From Mytilisepta virgata (Eukaryota; Mollusca; Bivalvia; Mytilida; Mytilidae): DNA of 64,000 nt. Below are positions 14,701-29,700 of this stretch, one piece after another. How positions within the stretch are numbered: position 1 is the first letter of the stretch; the number at the start of each line of letters is the position of its first letter. Made by a program: the position numbers and the translations under genes. The notes beneath the pieces were generated by a model that was not told the origin of the DNA, did not search any database, and saw only the letters and a list, made by a program, of their open reading frames with translations. The stretch is taken from NCBI GenBank assembly GCA_028015205.1, contig CM051521.1:127666614-127730613 (forward strand), read 5' to 3'.

Positions 14701-17700
14701 CTTTTGTATACAGTTTTGTGGATGAACTTGATGATGATACGAAAATAAAAAATATATACATGTATTACAAAAAAAAACAAAAATCAGTTGAATTTTTATC
14801 ACAACACATCCAGACATATTTATTTTAATTTTATAGAGTTCCAGGGCAGTTAAATGACAGAAGAACTATGTTGGGAGAATTAAACTGGATATTTACTGCT
14901 ATCACAGACACTATAGCATGGAATACATTACCTAGAGGTTTGTATGGTATTCTGTTTAGGGGAGAGTTAGGGCATTCATACTGGAAAATAAGGTGTTTTG
15001 TGAATTATTTATTAAATATAAATAATTTAATATTGGATGTAAATTGTCATTTGATTGGTGTAAAAATTTTTTGTCTATCATATATGATAAATTATCTTCG
15101 TCTATCATATCATATGATAAATTTTCTTTCCTACTATGTCATCATTAAAGGGAATCCGAACGTTTTAGATGTCAAAACAACCATTGGAATTGAATTATAA
15201 GGATTGACAGTAATTTTGTTTTCAGTATATTTGAAATAACCTCAATGCACATGTTGCACACTTTCAAATATGCTGCTACGCAGGTTATTTCTTCATAGAC
15301 TGAAAAAAGTTACAGTCAATCCTTAAAGATCTTTTCTTTTTTGTACCCAAAGGGGAGCAGTGAAGCACATAAGGATGCAGTTTTGACTTATTACCTCTCC
15401 TTATTTCTATGGAATATTTAATGGAAAACCTTATTGTAACATATAAATGTGTGTATAGTTTGATTTTGGGAGAAATCAATGGTTTGTCTCGTAATTGAGG
15501 AAACAGTTATCTTGTATGTGAATTAGTGTGTGTCAACATTATTGAAAAATAAGTCTGAAGTAACCAGCCATAAAAGACCAACCTCTGGTAAAAAAAATTC
15601 TAAAATTTCACAACCATATTATTGATATGAAGTAAACCTATTTAGAGGTACCACCCTTCTTACAATTCCAATTTTAATGGCCCTGGGATGTCCTTTTAAG
15701 CTATATAGGCTTTAAGAAAAATAGATTATTTACTGCAAATCAGAGATGTATGCTTGGACACATCTGTAATGATATGGAAAAGACAAATTTTTTTTATTTT
15801 ACTGTCAAAATTCAACATAAATTCCAGGGAATAAAAGTTGGTTATTAACAATATGTCTAAAATACATCAGATGAATGATATAGACAACCGTCCAGTTGGT
15901 TTGTTTTTGCACAAAAGTTTGATGGCAAAAATAAGACATTTTTTCGTCACAATGCTCAATGACATCATTTCTCCCGCCATTTTAACGGCCATAAGGGACC
16001 CAAGATAATTCATTTATAAATTGAAATTTTTCTATTACTGGAGTAAATTACAGATGGATATTTTTGTTGATTATTTCTAATTGTATTTACAGAGTTGTTT
16101 CAGAAATTATTCCGACAAGATTTGCTGGTGGCCAGTCTATTTCGTAACTTTCTGCTGGCGGAGAGGATCATGCGATCATACAACTGTACACCAACATCTA
16201 GTCCAAAATTACCTCCTACTTACCAACATCCTATGTGGTAAATAACCTAGATATCAAAATATGTTATGCTAAGTGAATCTAATAAATACAATATAATTCA
16301 TGGTAAATGACCTCCTACATATGTACATGTATACACCAGCATCCTGTGTTTAAATTTACCTCCATTAAACCAGCTTCCTGTGTTCTATATGGTAAGCAAT
16401 CTGCTAAATAGCAGCAACCATCATGCTAAGTCACCTCCTATATATCAATATCCTTTATGTATATAGTAAGTCACCTATACACCAATGTCCTTTAAATGAA
16501 GTCAACATCTGCATACCAACCTCCTCTTTTATAAGTCACCTCCTAAATATATGTATCAGCGTTCTCCATGGTAAGTTACAACTAAAAATATGTATCAGCG
16601 CTCTCCATTGTAAGTTACAACTCAATATATGTATCAGCGTTCTCCGTGGTAAGTTACAACTAAATATATGTATCAGTGTTCTCCATGGTAAGTTACAACT
16701 AAATATATGTATCAGCGTTCTCCTTGGTAAGTTACAACTAAAAATATGTATCAGCGCTCTCCATTGTAAGTTACAACTCAATATATGTATCAGCGTTCTC
16801 CGTGGTAAGTTACAACTAAATATATGTATCAGTGTTCTCCATGGTAAGTTACAACTAAATATATGTATCAGCGTTCTCCATGGTAAGTTACAACTAAATA
16901 TATGTATCAGCGTTCTCCATGGTAAGTTACAACTAAATATATGTATCAGCGTTCTCCATGGTAAGTTACAACTAAATATATGTATCAGCGTTCTCCATGT
17001 TAAGTTACAGATGTACATCCAACATACAAACAATTTTCACGGTGTGTTCCCTTCTACACACCAATATCTTTGGAATGTTACAGGTGTTTTCAAATTTCTC
17101 AGAAAGTTAATTTTGTTTGATGTTTTGTCTTCAATCCAAGCAAAACTCCTGAAGAAATATCAAAATCTAGTAGTGTTATCATTATTACATGTATAAAGGT
17201 TCAATTTATTTGAAACACAGGTTTAAATAAAAGTCATTTACAAGTATAAATTGAAAATACATGTAGATAGCCATATTTACCTCTCATTTCTAAACACTAA
17301 CCATCTGCTTGAAAACTTAAGGAAGAAGAAAATACTGATAGTAAAAAAAGTAGCATTTATGAAATAACAAATATTGTAGGCAAGCATGGGATTGGGCACT
17401 AGATCTCTGTCTCAAACAACTTCCTGCCTTACTAGATGATGAGAATGCTACTTTTCAACACAGTCCTTTCTTCACAGACCAGCTAACAGCATTTCAGGTC
17501 TGGTTGTCATACGGTTCTGAATACAGAAGTCCACCTGAACAACTACCTATTGTTCTACAGGTATAACATAACCATATTGGCAATAAGTAAAAAGTACGGG
17601 AATGTGTAGTACCACTTTAGTATCATAAACACTCAGGAGTGCAAAAAAACATATTCAAGTACCGGTAGTTCTACAAAAATTTCAGCACAAAGTTTGTTAT

Positions 17701-20700
17701 GTTGAGAAGTCACTTTCAACTGAATGAATTGGTACTGTATATTAGCACAGTACAATTTATTAACATTTTTCTTTAAAAACTAAAAGATTTTACAGTATGT
17801 TATCAAACCAGTTATAAAAGTTTAGGATTTTTTCCATGGTATAAGCTGGATTATCAAACTAGAATAATTGAAATATGATTGAATGAAGGATAGAAATGGT
17901 AGATGTTAGGTTTGTGTGTTATCTGACTTCGTTGATAATACAGTCAGTATTGCTTGAAATGTCACCTTTATATAGCAATCTGCTCATAAAGATCATAGTG
18001 AAAAGTATGTTGCCTTAAAATTTATAGATTAACCTCTGTATAAAAGGCACTGCTATTAATGGACCTTTTTTGTTCCATGTCCATCTGTTATACACAGGTT
18101 TGATTGTAATTTTTGTGTGTTTTATAGGTGTTGCTTAGTCAAGTACACAGACTGAGGGCATTAGAGTTACTAGGCAGGTTCCTAGATCTAGGCTCCTGGG
18201 CTGTCAGCTTGGTATGTTTAGTAGCCATTTTGTATGGATGTAAAAATTAGTAATTTTCACAAAATTTAATCCCATTTATTGCTGTTTTAGTAAATGGTTT
18301 TAGATTTTTTTATTGATTGAGAAATTGAAGAGTAACAAAATTAAGGGTAATGTTTTTATTGTGAATACTCTATTTAAAGGTAATCGATGATATTTTAACA
18401 TGGAGAATGGAATTAATTAAATCTTTTGTTTTAATTACAGAAACATTATCACAAACATCTAATTTAGTAACATTAATTTAAGTCATATTATTGTCCATTG
18501 TCAAAGATTCACAGTAATAAATATGTTTACTTTTTAAATCTACAGTACTAGTAACAGGTGCTGTTATAAATTCCGTCGCAGACTTTTTTCGCTCCAAGAC
18601 TACTTTAAAGACTAACAACATTAGAATTACGTGACGAGAGCTTCCTTACATCACGTGGAACTTGTAATCTCTAGAAGATAAATTATGATATTGAATTATT
18701 ACACAAAACCGTGCATAAACAATTTAATCAAAATAAGAACTTAAATTCTAAAGTGAATATGTTCATTTATTTTGAATTATACATGTTGGAATTGAAAAGT
18801 TCAAAAAGAGAACGGTCTATTTAGATAAGCGGATGTGTTGGAAGTTCTGTTGCTGCAAGGACCATATCGTGTATTGGATACAGTGTATTTATAAAATGAA
18901 TATTAGCCGTGCAGATGGTACTGTTATATGTCTCACTACATAATTAATTGAATTTATAGATTTCTTTTTATGTTGCAGGCATTGTCAGTTGGAATATTTC
19001 CATATGTTTTAAAGCTTTTGCAGAGTTCAGCCAGAGAACTGAGGCCTCTACTTGTTTTTATATGGGCTAAAATTTTGTCAGTAGATAGTGTAAGTATATA
19101 CAGAAAATTTATGACATTAAAATATGCTTCTCTTATATTTAGATTATGACAAATCATTGTATTTTGGCAGAATAGTAAAATAAGAATTACTATTGCTTTG
19201 CACTAAATGCCATACAAATGCTCTGCAAGCTGCACATTGCAACCTGTTTATTAGTGCACATTTTATATTTTGAAAGACATTCCATATAAAAACCAAAATT
19301 ATGAAATCCTTTCAGAACCCCATGCTTTTCCTCAAAATTGTTATAAAAAAGAAACATATCATTTAACATTGATATTTATTTCAGTCTTGCCAAGCTGACC
19401 TAGTTAAAGATAATGGACACAAATATTTCCTTTCCGTTCTATCAGATCCATATATGCCTGTAAGTCAGTATGTATACAGTGGAGATATTTTTCACCAGCA
19501 ATAAAATAAAACTTTTTATATATCTTTTACAGAAAAAAATTTTGTTACTCAACTTGAACATAATGTGTTCTCTATCAAAATATCATGAGCTTGTCACTGG
19601 GCCACAGTGAATTTCCAGGTTGGCCTAGACCAGTGTGGTCAGGTTAAGTACATGGTGTAGTTTTTATTGGCCCACTAAGTCCTCAGCTTTCTGAATCGGC
19701 CTTTGTGGGTTCTGAGGCTAGTATGTAGAGCCTGGAACTCATTAAGGTCATGCCGTTATGTGCAATATCATCAACACAGCATAAAACACTATCAAATCAA
19801 TCAATCTGTTCAACATGAAAAATATCATGCCTTAATACATGTATATTATTGGTAAAATAAGGTTGTTTTATTTTGTTATTTGAGAATAACTTCTATGAAG
19901 TATGATTTGATCTACAAAGTGAAATTATGAAATTTCATGTGATAGAGGTTTGCCAAAGAAAAGTGAGAATATTGGAGTTTATATATTGGAGGATATTTTC
20001 CATTTGATAATCAAATCATTATTTGCCTTATACAAGATTTTCACTAAGTTCCCAAAACCACAAAATATACTTCAATTTTCAAAAAGATTTCAAAGTCATT
20101 TCTTGAACACTTCATTGTGATTTTGGAAAAAAAATTAAAGCAATTTTGTGTTGTATTGTTAATTCATTTACACCCTTTATCCTCTCCCATTAGGTCAAGA
20201 AAAAACTTTTGTTACTGTAAAAGTAACGTTTGCTAAATGGCTAGATTTTTCTAGAAATTTTAGTTGGTTTTTGTATACCAGTTAGACTTTCTAAATTTAC
20301 TAGTTCTTACTGGAAAGTGTCAAAAATGTTAGGAATAAGAGGACACATGGGGTATTTTCTTAGCTTTACTGGAATAAATAATATAGGAGTAAGAGCAAAG
20401 GACTGGGCGGCTCAGGATCTGTATAATGTGTCTGAGTAGGTTGATATATCTTCCTTGGGAATGTTTCCTCATGAGCTAGCACGTTAAAAACCCTGCTCAG
20501 CGTTTTGCTCTAGTACAATGCTGGGATCCTATTCATATCATATACTGTAAATACGGAAATTATTGCGATGTTTTTATTATTGCAAAAAATGCGACATGGT
20601 TGTAATCGCAATAATTTAAACTCGCACTTTGGAATTTTGTATATGAATGAAGTGGGATTTTTCTCAATATTGCAATAATTAAAGTCGCATTTCGGTCTAA

Positions 20701-23700
20701 AATGACAAAATCGCAATAATAAATGCACGCAATAATTTCTGAATTTACAGTAACATGATCTTGTCCTGATATGCACCTAATCGATCACACTGAACGTTAT
20801 ACAATAATTCATACATCCATTATTAAAGTATTACCTCAAATAACATTATACATGTATAGGGAAGACAAAATAGGAATTTTTTGCAGGAACCTATCATGTG
20901 TTTATAAATAAAATAAATGGTTTTTATAGGCAGAACACAGAACTATGGCAGCTTTTGTTTTAGCAATGATTGTAAATGACTATAGACAAGGGCAGGTAAG
21001 AAAACAATTTTTAGGTAAGGAATTTTTTGTTTCACATCACACTTTTAACAATTTATTGGATTTAATTGTTGATTTTATCAAATTTTAAGGAATTTAAGAT
21101 TGTAACCGGGTCAAAGGTTTAAAACGTGAATTTAAAGTAACTACTGGTAGATTTTAACAAAAAACTAAGTATGTTGTGAAACAGCTCATACGACAATAGA
21201 AAACAAGGAAGATAAATGGAAATTGTGGGCTGTCAAAAGGGTCCTAAAACGACTTAAATGTACAAAATACACAAGCCGATCAAAACCAAATACAAAATCA
21301 TAAAAAAACAACCAAACTAAAAAGTTAAAATTACCCAACATTTTGACCAATATGGCCTTGATCACGAGCATGAAAAACGAAAATAAAGAGGTGTTGAGTC
21401 TTTGAAACCCAGAGCAAGACTGAGTCCGTACATAAAATGAAAACAAAAAGAAAATTCATTTGAGGTGCCCCTCAAACAGTAAACATACTTCATATAAATT
21501 ACAGAGACGTAATTTATGAATAATTGAAGAGAGTTAGTATGGCCATAGTCAGGGTGGGGTGAAACAAATTCCGCTAAAACTTTTAACAATTTAGATATAA
21601 CTAATTTTAGGGAGGGCATGGTCGCAACTTTTATGAAATGAATAAAAAATTAAGTATGTTGCGAAACAGCTCCTATGACAAAATCTATTGGTAGATTTGG
21701 CTTGAGAATGTTTGAATTGGATACTGTGGAGTAATGTGTTAGCAATGTCATAATACACCAACCATTTTGTACAGTGAAAACTGCATTTTCCAATCCAAAA
21801 AAATTGCTCCAATCCTAAATTATATTTTATATGTTTGTAGGAAGCAGCATTACAAGGAAATCTGATAGCAATATGTTTGGAGCAATTAAACGATTTGAAT
21901 GCATCCCTTAGGCAGTGGTTAGCACTGTGTCTGGGGAAGGTAGGTTAAAGTGTGATTCTGTTCAGGCAGTACTTCATCATACAGCATTGTTTAAATGTCC
22001 TATATAATTTCACGATGAATACAATTATATTGTTTGTTTTAAATTAAAAGTTTGGTTCATTTTCTGATAAAGATGAAGGGGATATTATATTTAGTTGTTA
22101 ACTGTGCACCCAGGTATTTATTCAGAAGTAAATAGAATTATCAGAAGTTTTATGTCTCAGAAGTCATTGTAATAAAAAATTCCAATGAAGGAAAAAATAG
22201 GCACGTACTAGCACTGCATTTTACAATCGTTTACTGGCTACAATTTCAAGTGCTTCTTTAAAGGACTGACAGGAACACTATACATAAAGGTTCAAACAAA
22301 ATTAGCACACATCTAGCACAATGTTAAAAATATTTATAGTACAATGGAAAAACAGTAACAGTTTGACAGTACATATTATAGCATAGCCCTACAACTGTAT
22401 AGGTGTATTGTAAATATTATATGCATATATTGTACCTGTATAATATAAGGGGAAAAAAGGTATGCAATCTGTTTTTCTTTAAAAAGAGATTTTTAAATGT
22501 CATAATGTTCATTTTGTTGGTGTTGTCATGCTCATAGCAACAAAATGTTTCATCTTCAAAATTTACAGCTTTTATACATTTTCAGGAAGAGAACTGAATA
22601 ATATATGTACAACACTGTGAATTTATAAATTTTTTGCATGCATTTACTATGTTAAATCTATCTTAAGACAATATTGTTATATGAATGAATGAAATAGTTT
22701 TACTTTTTGTAATAAAATATAACTAGCAAAAATTAGAATGCAATTTTCAATTATTGTAATCTTCATACTGTCACATTTTTGCAATCATAAAAACATCGCA
22801 TTAATTTCTGATGTTTTGTTGTTTACATATATTGTGTATCCAGATCTGTCGATATTCTGATATGGCAGTCATGAAAAGTTATTATCCAAATTTGTTAAAT
22901 CAAGGAAGGGGTTATTTCAGATGAAAAGTTAATAAATCAGAATTGTTGAATCAAGAAAGAGCTTATTCCCATGAAAAATTATCAAAAATTGTTGAATCCA
23001 GAGAGGGGTTATTCCCCATGAAAGTTATTATCCAAAATTATTAAATCAAAGAAGGGGTTATTTCCAAAGAGTAATGGCCCATTTAGATAACCTGTGCAAG
23101 ATTTAACAATTCTGGATATTGAATTTTCACAAGGGACGTAATTATTTTATTATACTGCCGTAACCACTGGCTTCCATGTTTGATACCAGACCATTACCAC
23201 ATTATGACCTCCACTATTAACACATCGAATGACGTCAAAAGAGAAACAAAGCATATGCAGAAGATTTTACTTTTTGCACCAAGGGCTAATTTTGGTCGTG
23301 TATTTTCCTGCTGGGTAATTACCCTACTGGAGGGGTTATTTCCCTGTCATATGGGTTTTTAGTCACTGATTTTCAAAAACTAGGAGTTATTAATTTAATG
23401 CTGCTCAAAAACAATAAAGTAATAGTTATTTTGTCTATTAGTTGCTATAGTAAAATAAAATTGTATTTATAGTTTTGATAGCCTTGACACTTAAGTCTTT
23501 TTTTATTCAAATACTTTCCATTTATTCTTTGTTTTCTAACTAAATGGTCTTTGTAAGATTAAATACTTGTAGTTCATTTAATTATTTTAGGTTTGGACAC
23601 ACTTTGATAATGCCAGGTGGTGTGGAGTAAGAGATATAGCACATGAAAAACTATACAAATTGTTAGAGGATGATGAACCAGAGGTATATAAAGATTATAT

Positions 23701-26700
23701 ACATTGTATGTGTATTAAACCCATTTGATTTCTTGCTCTGTAATTGGCATATGTTCACATTAGATAACAAGGTTATTTTGTAACATTGCTGATATCACTG
23801 TTTTAAGTCAAGACTGAGTAGCTGAAATTTTGAGCCTATTCCTTGTGTTGTATATTTTGACCTTGTATTTATTCTCCTTTAGCCCAGTCAACATGTGTTT
23901 GTCCCATCATCTTTTGTTTTTTATATAGTTGGATTTCTTCACCTAAATACCTTACCAAGCTAATATCTATAAAGCTTCCTGTCATTTATGTAAAATCTTT
24001 GCTTTCAGTTTATCATAATATTGTCAAAAAATCTCAACAGAGTACATACAGACACCAGTTACCAGTGCCAACCCTACCACATTAATCTAACCTGAAAATT
24101 GATTTACCTCAGAGTTATAAATTCACATGGAGATAGAATATGCTTTATAAAAATCAACATTCAAAAATTTTTTTTGCAGTATTATAAAATTTGTTTGATA
24201 ATACAGGTACGTGCTGCAGCAGTATTTGCATTAGGAACATTCATCGCTTGTAATACTGAGAGAACAGATCATGCCAATAATATAGACCTGAGTGTAGGAA
24301 TGACATTTGCTAACATAGCTCAGGACGGCAGCCCTTTAGTGAGAAAGGTTTGTATTGGAGTGACATCATTTATCAGGTTGATATCAATTTTATTCTTCCT
24401 CGGTATAAATCAATATTGTTATTAGACATTACATATAGTATAGGTTCCCTAGTGATATTATATATTGTAACATTCTGAATAATATTAAAGAGCTTAAATC
24501 ATGTAATTCTGATTTTAGTTATATTACCAGCCTAAAACAGATTTAGTAAGAATTCTATCTGTTAATTTTGAGATTGTATTTCTACCCGTTTCTAAGGCTT
24601 GTACAAATAAATTTATATTTCCTGACAATGTAAATATATTGTATATTTATAGGAATTAGTTGTGGCATTCACTGCCATTGTTTCTCTGTACATACCTATA
24701 TTTGTTATAGGAATTAGTGGTGACCTTCACCCCCTGTTTTCTCAATATATGTTTTGTTTATGTTATAGGAATTAGTTGTGGCATTCACTGCCATTGTTTC
24801 TCTGTACGTACCTATATTTGTTATAGGTATTAGTTGTGGCCTTCACCCCCTGTTTTCTCAATACATGTTTTGTTTATGTTATAGGAATTAGTTGTGGCCT
24901 TCACTGCCCTTGTTTCTCAGTTTGAGAGTCAGTTTACTGCCGTAGCTGCCCAGCATTTGGAGGATGAGAAGAAGAAAGATAAAAGAGCACCTGTTGTTGC
25001 CGCAGAAACAGATGGTGGGTGGAATATAGTTACGGGGCAGTCTGGTAATTATCCCTTCACATCCCTTATATCATCAGAAAACATGTTTATTGTTGTATGT
25101 TGTTATAGAAATGGCTACGGTACAACTTTAAAAAAATACATACAAAAAAATCAGTGTTTATTGTTGTTATTATGTTTTCTAATGATTCTGCATTCCTTCA
25201 CAGTATGCATCCCCATTTCAAAAATACATGATAAAGATAAAAGTCAGTATATCACTAGTTTTATCATTTCATACTGTATTTTGGATAACTCGATTGATGT
25301 GCTGAACAGAATTTGATGTAGTTATTTGTTTCTCGATAAAAATTCTGTATTTGTTGTAGAAAGCTTAAAATTTATTTCCTGTATAAAAATCTGAGAAAAA
25401 ATGAAATTTCTTTGGACTGAAAAATAATATTATAATATTTAAATTCAAATTATACATGTATGTTTACCTTTAGGAATTACAAAAGTTTTATTTAGGGTTC
25501 ATTTTTATATGGCAAGAGAGTCATGGGTATGCTTTTGACTGCAACAGCAATTTTGATGTTAAATTTTAAAGTTTAATCTAGTCAGTAGTTCAGTATCTCA
25601 GTATACATACCTGTATGTCATATAAACTGGGCATGTACAATGTATCATTTAAACTTAACATCATTTTCATGACTACTAATGTTGTTTAAATTTGGTGAAA
25701 AGCTCCATATCTCAGTAACCATCATTTAGTAGTTTTTCATTTACCATTAATGATAAAAACAACTATTTAACTGTGTGTGTATTTCATAAACTGATTTCTT
25801 GATATAAACATCATGGGTGTAATAGATATTGTATATTTCAAATATGTCCTTAAGGTCGACATTAGTGGAAATTTGGGAAACAAGACATGCACTTACCAAA
25901 AAAACATTTTTTTATAAGACACCATATTTTACTTAAAAATCAATAAATAACACACTGAAAATGGAAAATTTGAGACATCCAAACACTGGAATAGGCAGTA
26001 ATTAATGATGAATAAATAAAAGTAAGGTATGATAACAGTTTTGTTAACATTTTAAATATAGTTCGAGATATTCCCAAAAAACATTTCAACAGGAGATGTG
26101 CATCTTAGATTGACATACACATTAGTTGTTTCCCAGTGCAGTAGTTTTATTTGAACAGGACATATTTGTGTGTCAACACTTGGTTACAGGTGTGACTATA
26201 ATGTAAAAGGTAATACATGTGTATACATAAATATGTTATCCTCATCCATAAAAGGTACTACTATATCAAATGAGCACATTATCCACTCAACACTTAAGCT
26301 TTTTTCCCAGCACCAGACTGAGATAATATTTTATTTCAGAGCTTAACACAGGAATGAAAAAGAGCGGATCTCGCAGCAGTTTTAAAGGTCTTATACACTC
26401 ATGTAAGCCTTTCACTTTCTGCCTTCAACCACTCTTTTGTAGCATATTTTGTGTACCCATACATTTAATGTCTTAACTGTCAATGTCTAACAAATATTCA
26501 GATATTTAACTTTTATAGCAAACAAAATTATTGACTTACTTTGTTTTTCAGCACATGATTTGCCAATGTATAAAAATATATATAGATTGTTTTATTTAGA
26601 ATACAAATCTTTTATTTCAACATTTGAACATATTTCAGAAAAACTCATTTAATTCTAGACTGTGAGATATGCCAACACTTTTGCTTAAAATAGAAAATTC

Positions 26701-29700
26701 TTATTAAAATTTTTACTGGCCTTTAAATCTTTTAAAGATTTTTTTTTCATTGTCAGCCTGACCCCTAGACATAGGTCCATTCAATCGAAGGTTTGTCCTG
26801 TTGTGTAAGAGAAGCTTGTTAATTTTTTTCTGTTTTTAGTAATAGTCATATTGATTTGAGTCCTGGCTCACATCAGTATATAAAGGGAGCCACGGAAGGA
26901 CCATTCCTACCATATTTGATCCTAATTGGTCAATTTTTTCTGAGGAATAGATTTAAATGTAAAAGTTTCAGTTTATTTTATAGGTGATGGAATGTTTGTG
27001 TTTTTCTTCAACAATTTCTTTCTAATTCCTATATACATGTAATATAAAGGTTTATGTAAAGCTAATCCTTATTTGTACCAACAGATTAACTTGGAGTAAT
27101 TTCCCGTCTTATCCAATTTATTATTTTAGGATTTTCATATCAGAATGCCTATGTAATTTCATACCTTTTCTTCAAAAGTACAATTAAATTTTGTAAAATT
27201 TGCATCAGAATTTAGGAAATGTTTCATCAGAAGAGATTTTACGGTGCCCTGTAAGTATCAGGAAATTTGTATCTGTACAGGAGGATCACATATGTCCACT
27301 TAATTTAAGAAAGGAGATTTTTTTTAACTTTATAAGAATCATTTTTTAGCAATGCAAAATAACTATCCTGCATAGCTTGGTGTGTTTATACATGTAAGTC
27401 TCAGTTAACAGTTTCAAGTGCTAAAAGTAACAGTAATATTCTGTCAGTCATGTTTTAAAAACTAAATTTAATAAAAATTACAAGCACTATGTTCTTGTGT
27501 TGTTTTTTTTTGTGAAATGAACAAGAAATTTATTATACATATAACCTATGACAACTATATTATACAACATACTTTATATATTGAGAAGTTGTATTTGCCC
27601 ATATGTTTGATATTTTCCTATCTTCTGTTGTATAATTTTTTTAAATTCATAGTTTAATATTTTCATGTATCTTGAATAATAATAATAAGAAAAATTTTCA
27701 GATATTTTATTTTTATTACAGCTAGTTCTAGTCATTTACTTAACGTGGTCCAGACAAATTCTGGGACATCATTAGATAGCGTTTGTAGTACAGACAGCAC
27801 CTCCACGGTCCGACGGAATTCGTCCTCAACCAGTGTGCCATTTGGTTGTAATACGATCTACACTAACCTATGGAAAGTTCTAATTAATTTGTCATTAGAT
27901 CCACATCCTGAAGTTAGAGCTGTTGTCAAATACATTGTAAACTCTATTAAATTAAAGGTACAGTATGATACATTGTTTGCTGGCTTTTAAAATGTGGATT
28001 TCTATTAAAACAAGTTAAATGCAAATATTAAATAAAATCATAAAATATTGCAAATATTTTTGTTAACATTGATGCAGATTAGTAATTGTCCAGTCATCCA
28101 AGGCAATTAAGAATTTAGCTGAACCCCGTATTTTGAATCGTAGTAGCTGGGCTGATTTATCATTGGGCCACTAAATTTTATTTTTCAGGTTCCCAGTTGG
28201 CTGCTGGTTTTCAAAAATTAGGGTCTTCCTTGTGTTAATTCACTGATAAAATGATATAAATGTTTGGAAAACTAATTTCAGGACCATATCTTTCCGGATT
28301 ATGAAATCAGTTATATTTTTAGCTCACCTGACCCAAAGGGTCAAGTGAGCTTTTCTCATCACTTGGCGTCCGTCGTCCATCGTCCGTCGTCGTCGTCTGT
28401 TAACTTTTACAAAAATCTTCTCCTCTGAAACTACTGGGCCAAATTGAACCAAACTTGGCCACAAGCATCATTAGGGTATCTAGTTTAAAAAATGTGTCCG
28501 ATGACCCCGCCTGTCAACCAACATGGCCGACATGGCTAAAAATAGAACATAGGGGTAAACTGCAGTTTTTGTCTTATATCTCAAAAACTAAAGCAATTAG
28601 AGCAAAACTGACATGGGGTAAAAATGTTCATCAGGTCAAGATCTACCTGTCATGAAATTTTCAGACGAATCGGTCAACCCTTTATTGGGTTATTGCCCCT
28701 GAATTTTTAATTTTAAGGAAATTTTGCAGTTTTAGGTTATTATCTTGAATATTATTATAGATAAAGACAAATTGTAAACAGCAAAAATGTTCAACAAAGT
28801 AAGATCTACAAATAAGTCAACATGACCAAAATCGTTGATTGACCCCTTATAGGAGTTTTTGCCCTTTAAAGACGGCATTCAGCGTAAACTTTGCTTTTAA
28901 GATCTTTTCCTCTCAAACCACTGAGCCAATTGAGACCAGACTTTGGTGGAATGGTTCTTGGCTGGCCCCCTTCCAAACTTATGTCTGGCATCCCCGACTT
29001 CCATGGCTGCTGTTACTAAAAATAGAAAAAAAAGGGGGGGGGTGAATTTCAAAAACCTTCTTATATGAAACTACAAGGCCAGTTGGAACCAAAGTTGGCA
29101 GTAATGGTTTTTAGGAAGTTCTCTTTCAGAAATATGTCCAATGACCCGGACTGTTAACCAAGATGGCCACCACAGCCAAACTTAGTTTAACATAGGGCCC
29201 TATGGGAAAATTCATTGAAAAATATTCTTGCCTTAAACCACTTGACCAATTGGAACCAGACTTGTCAGCAATGGTCCTTAGATGGTCCTCTTAGAGAGGT
29301 GTGTCTGATGACCCGGACTGTGAACCAAGATGGCCGCCACAGCTGAACTTAGTTTAACATAGGCCCTATAGGAAAATTCATTGAAAAATTGTGTTGTCTG
29401 AAACCACTTGACATATTGGAGCAGGACTTGGCGGCATTGGTCCTTAGGAGGTCCTTTTTCAGAAATGTGTCAAATTTCGTGGACTGTAAACCAAGATGGC
29501 CACCACAGCAGAACTTAGTTTAACATAGGACCCTATGGGAAATTCACTCAAAAATCTTCTCGTCTGAAACCACTAAGTCAATTAGAATTAGACTTGGTAG
29601 CAATGGGTCCTTAGATGGTCCTCTTTCAGAATTTTTGTGCGACGACCCAGACTGTCAACCAAGATGGCCGCCACAGCAGAACTTAGTTTAACATAGGGCC

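Noticed and set aside
16423..17196. 257-codon + strand frame and the 165-codon frame opposite
   Set aside because: Both are the 39-bp array; no similarity outside the repeat.
27216..27250. Possible mini-exon between tttag and gtaagt
   Set aside because: 35 nt; after exon 19 it creates a TGA at the junction, and if it replaces exon 19 the phase into exon 20 is wrong.
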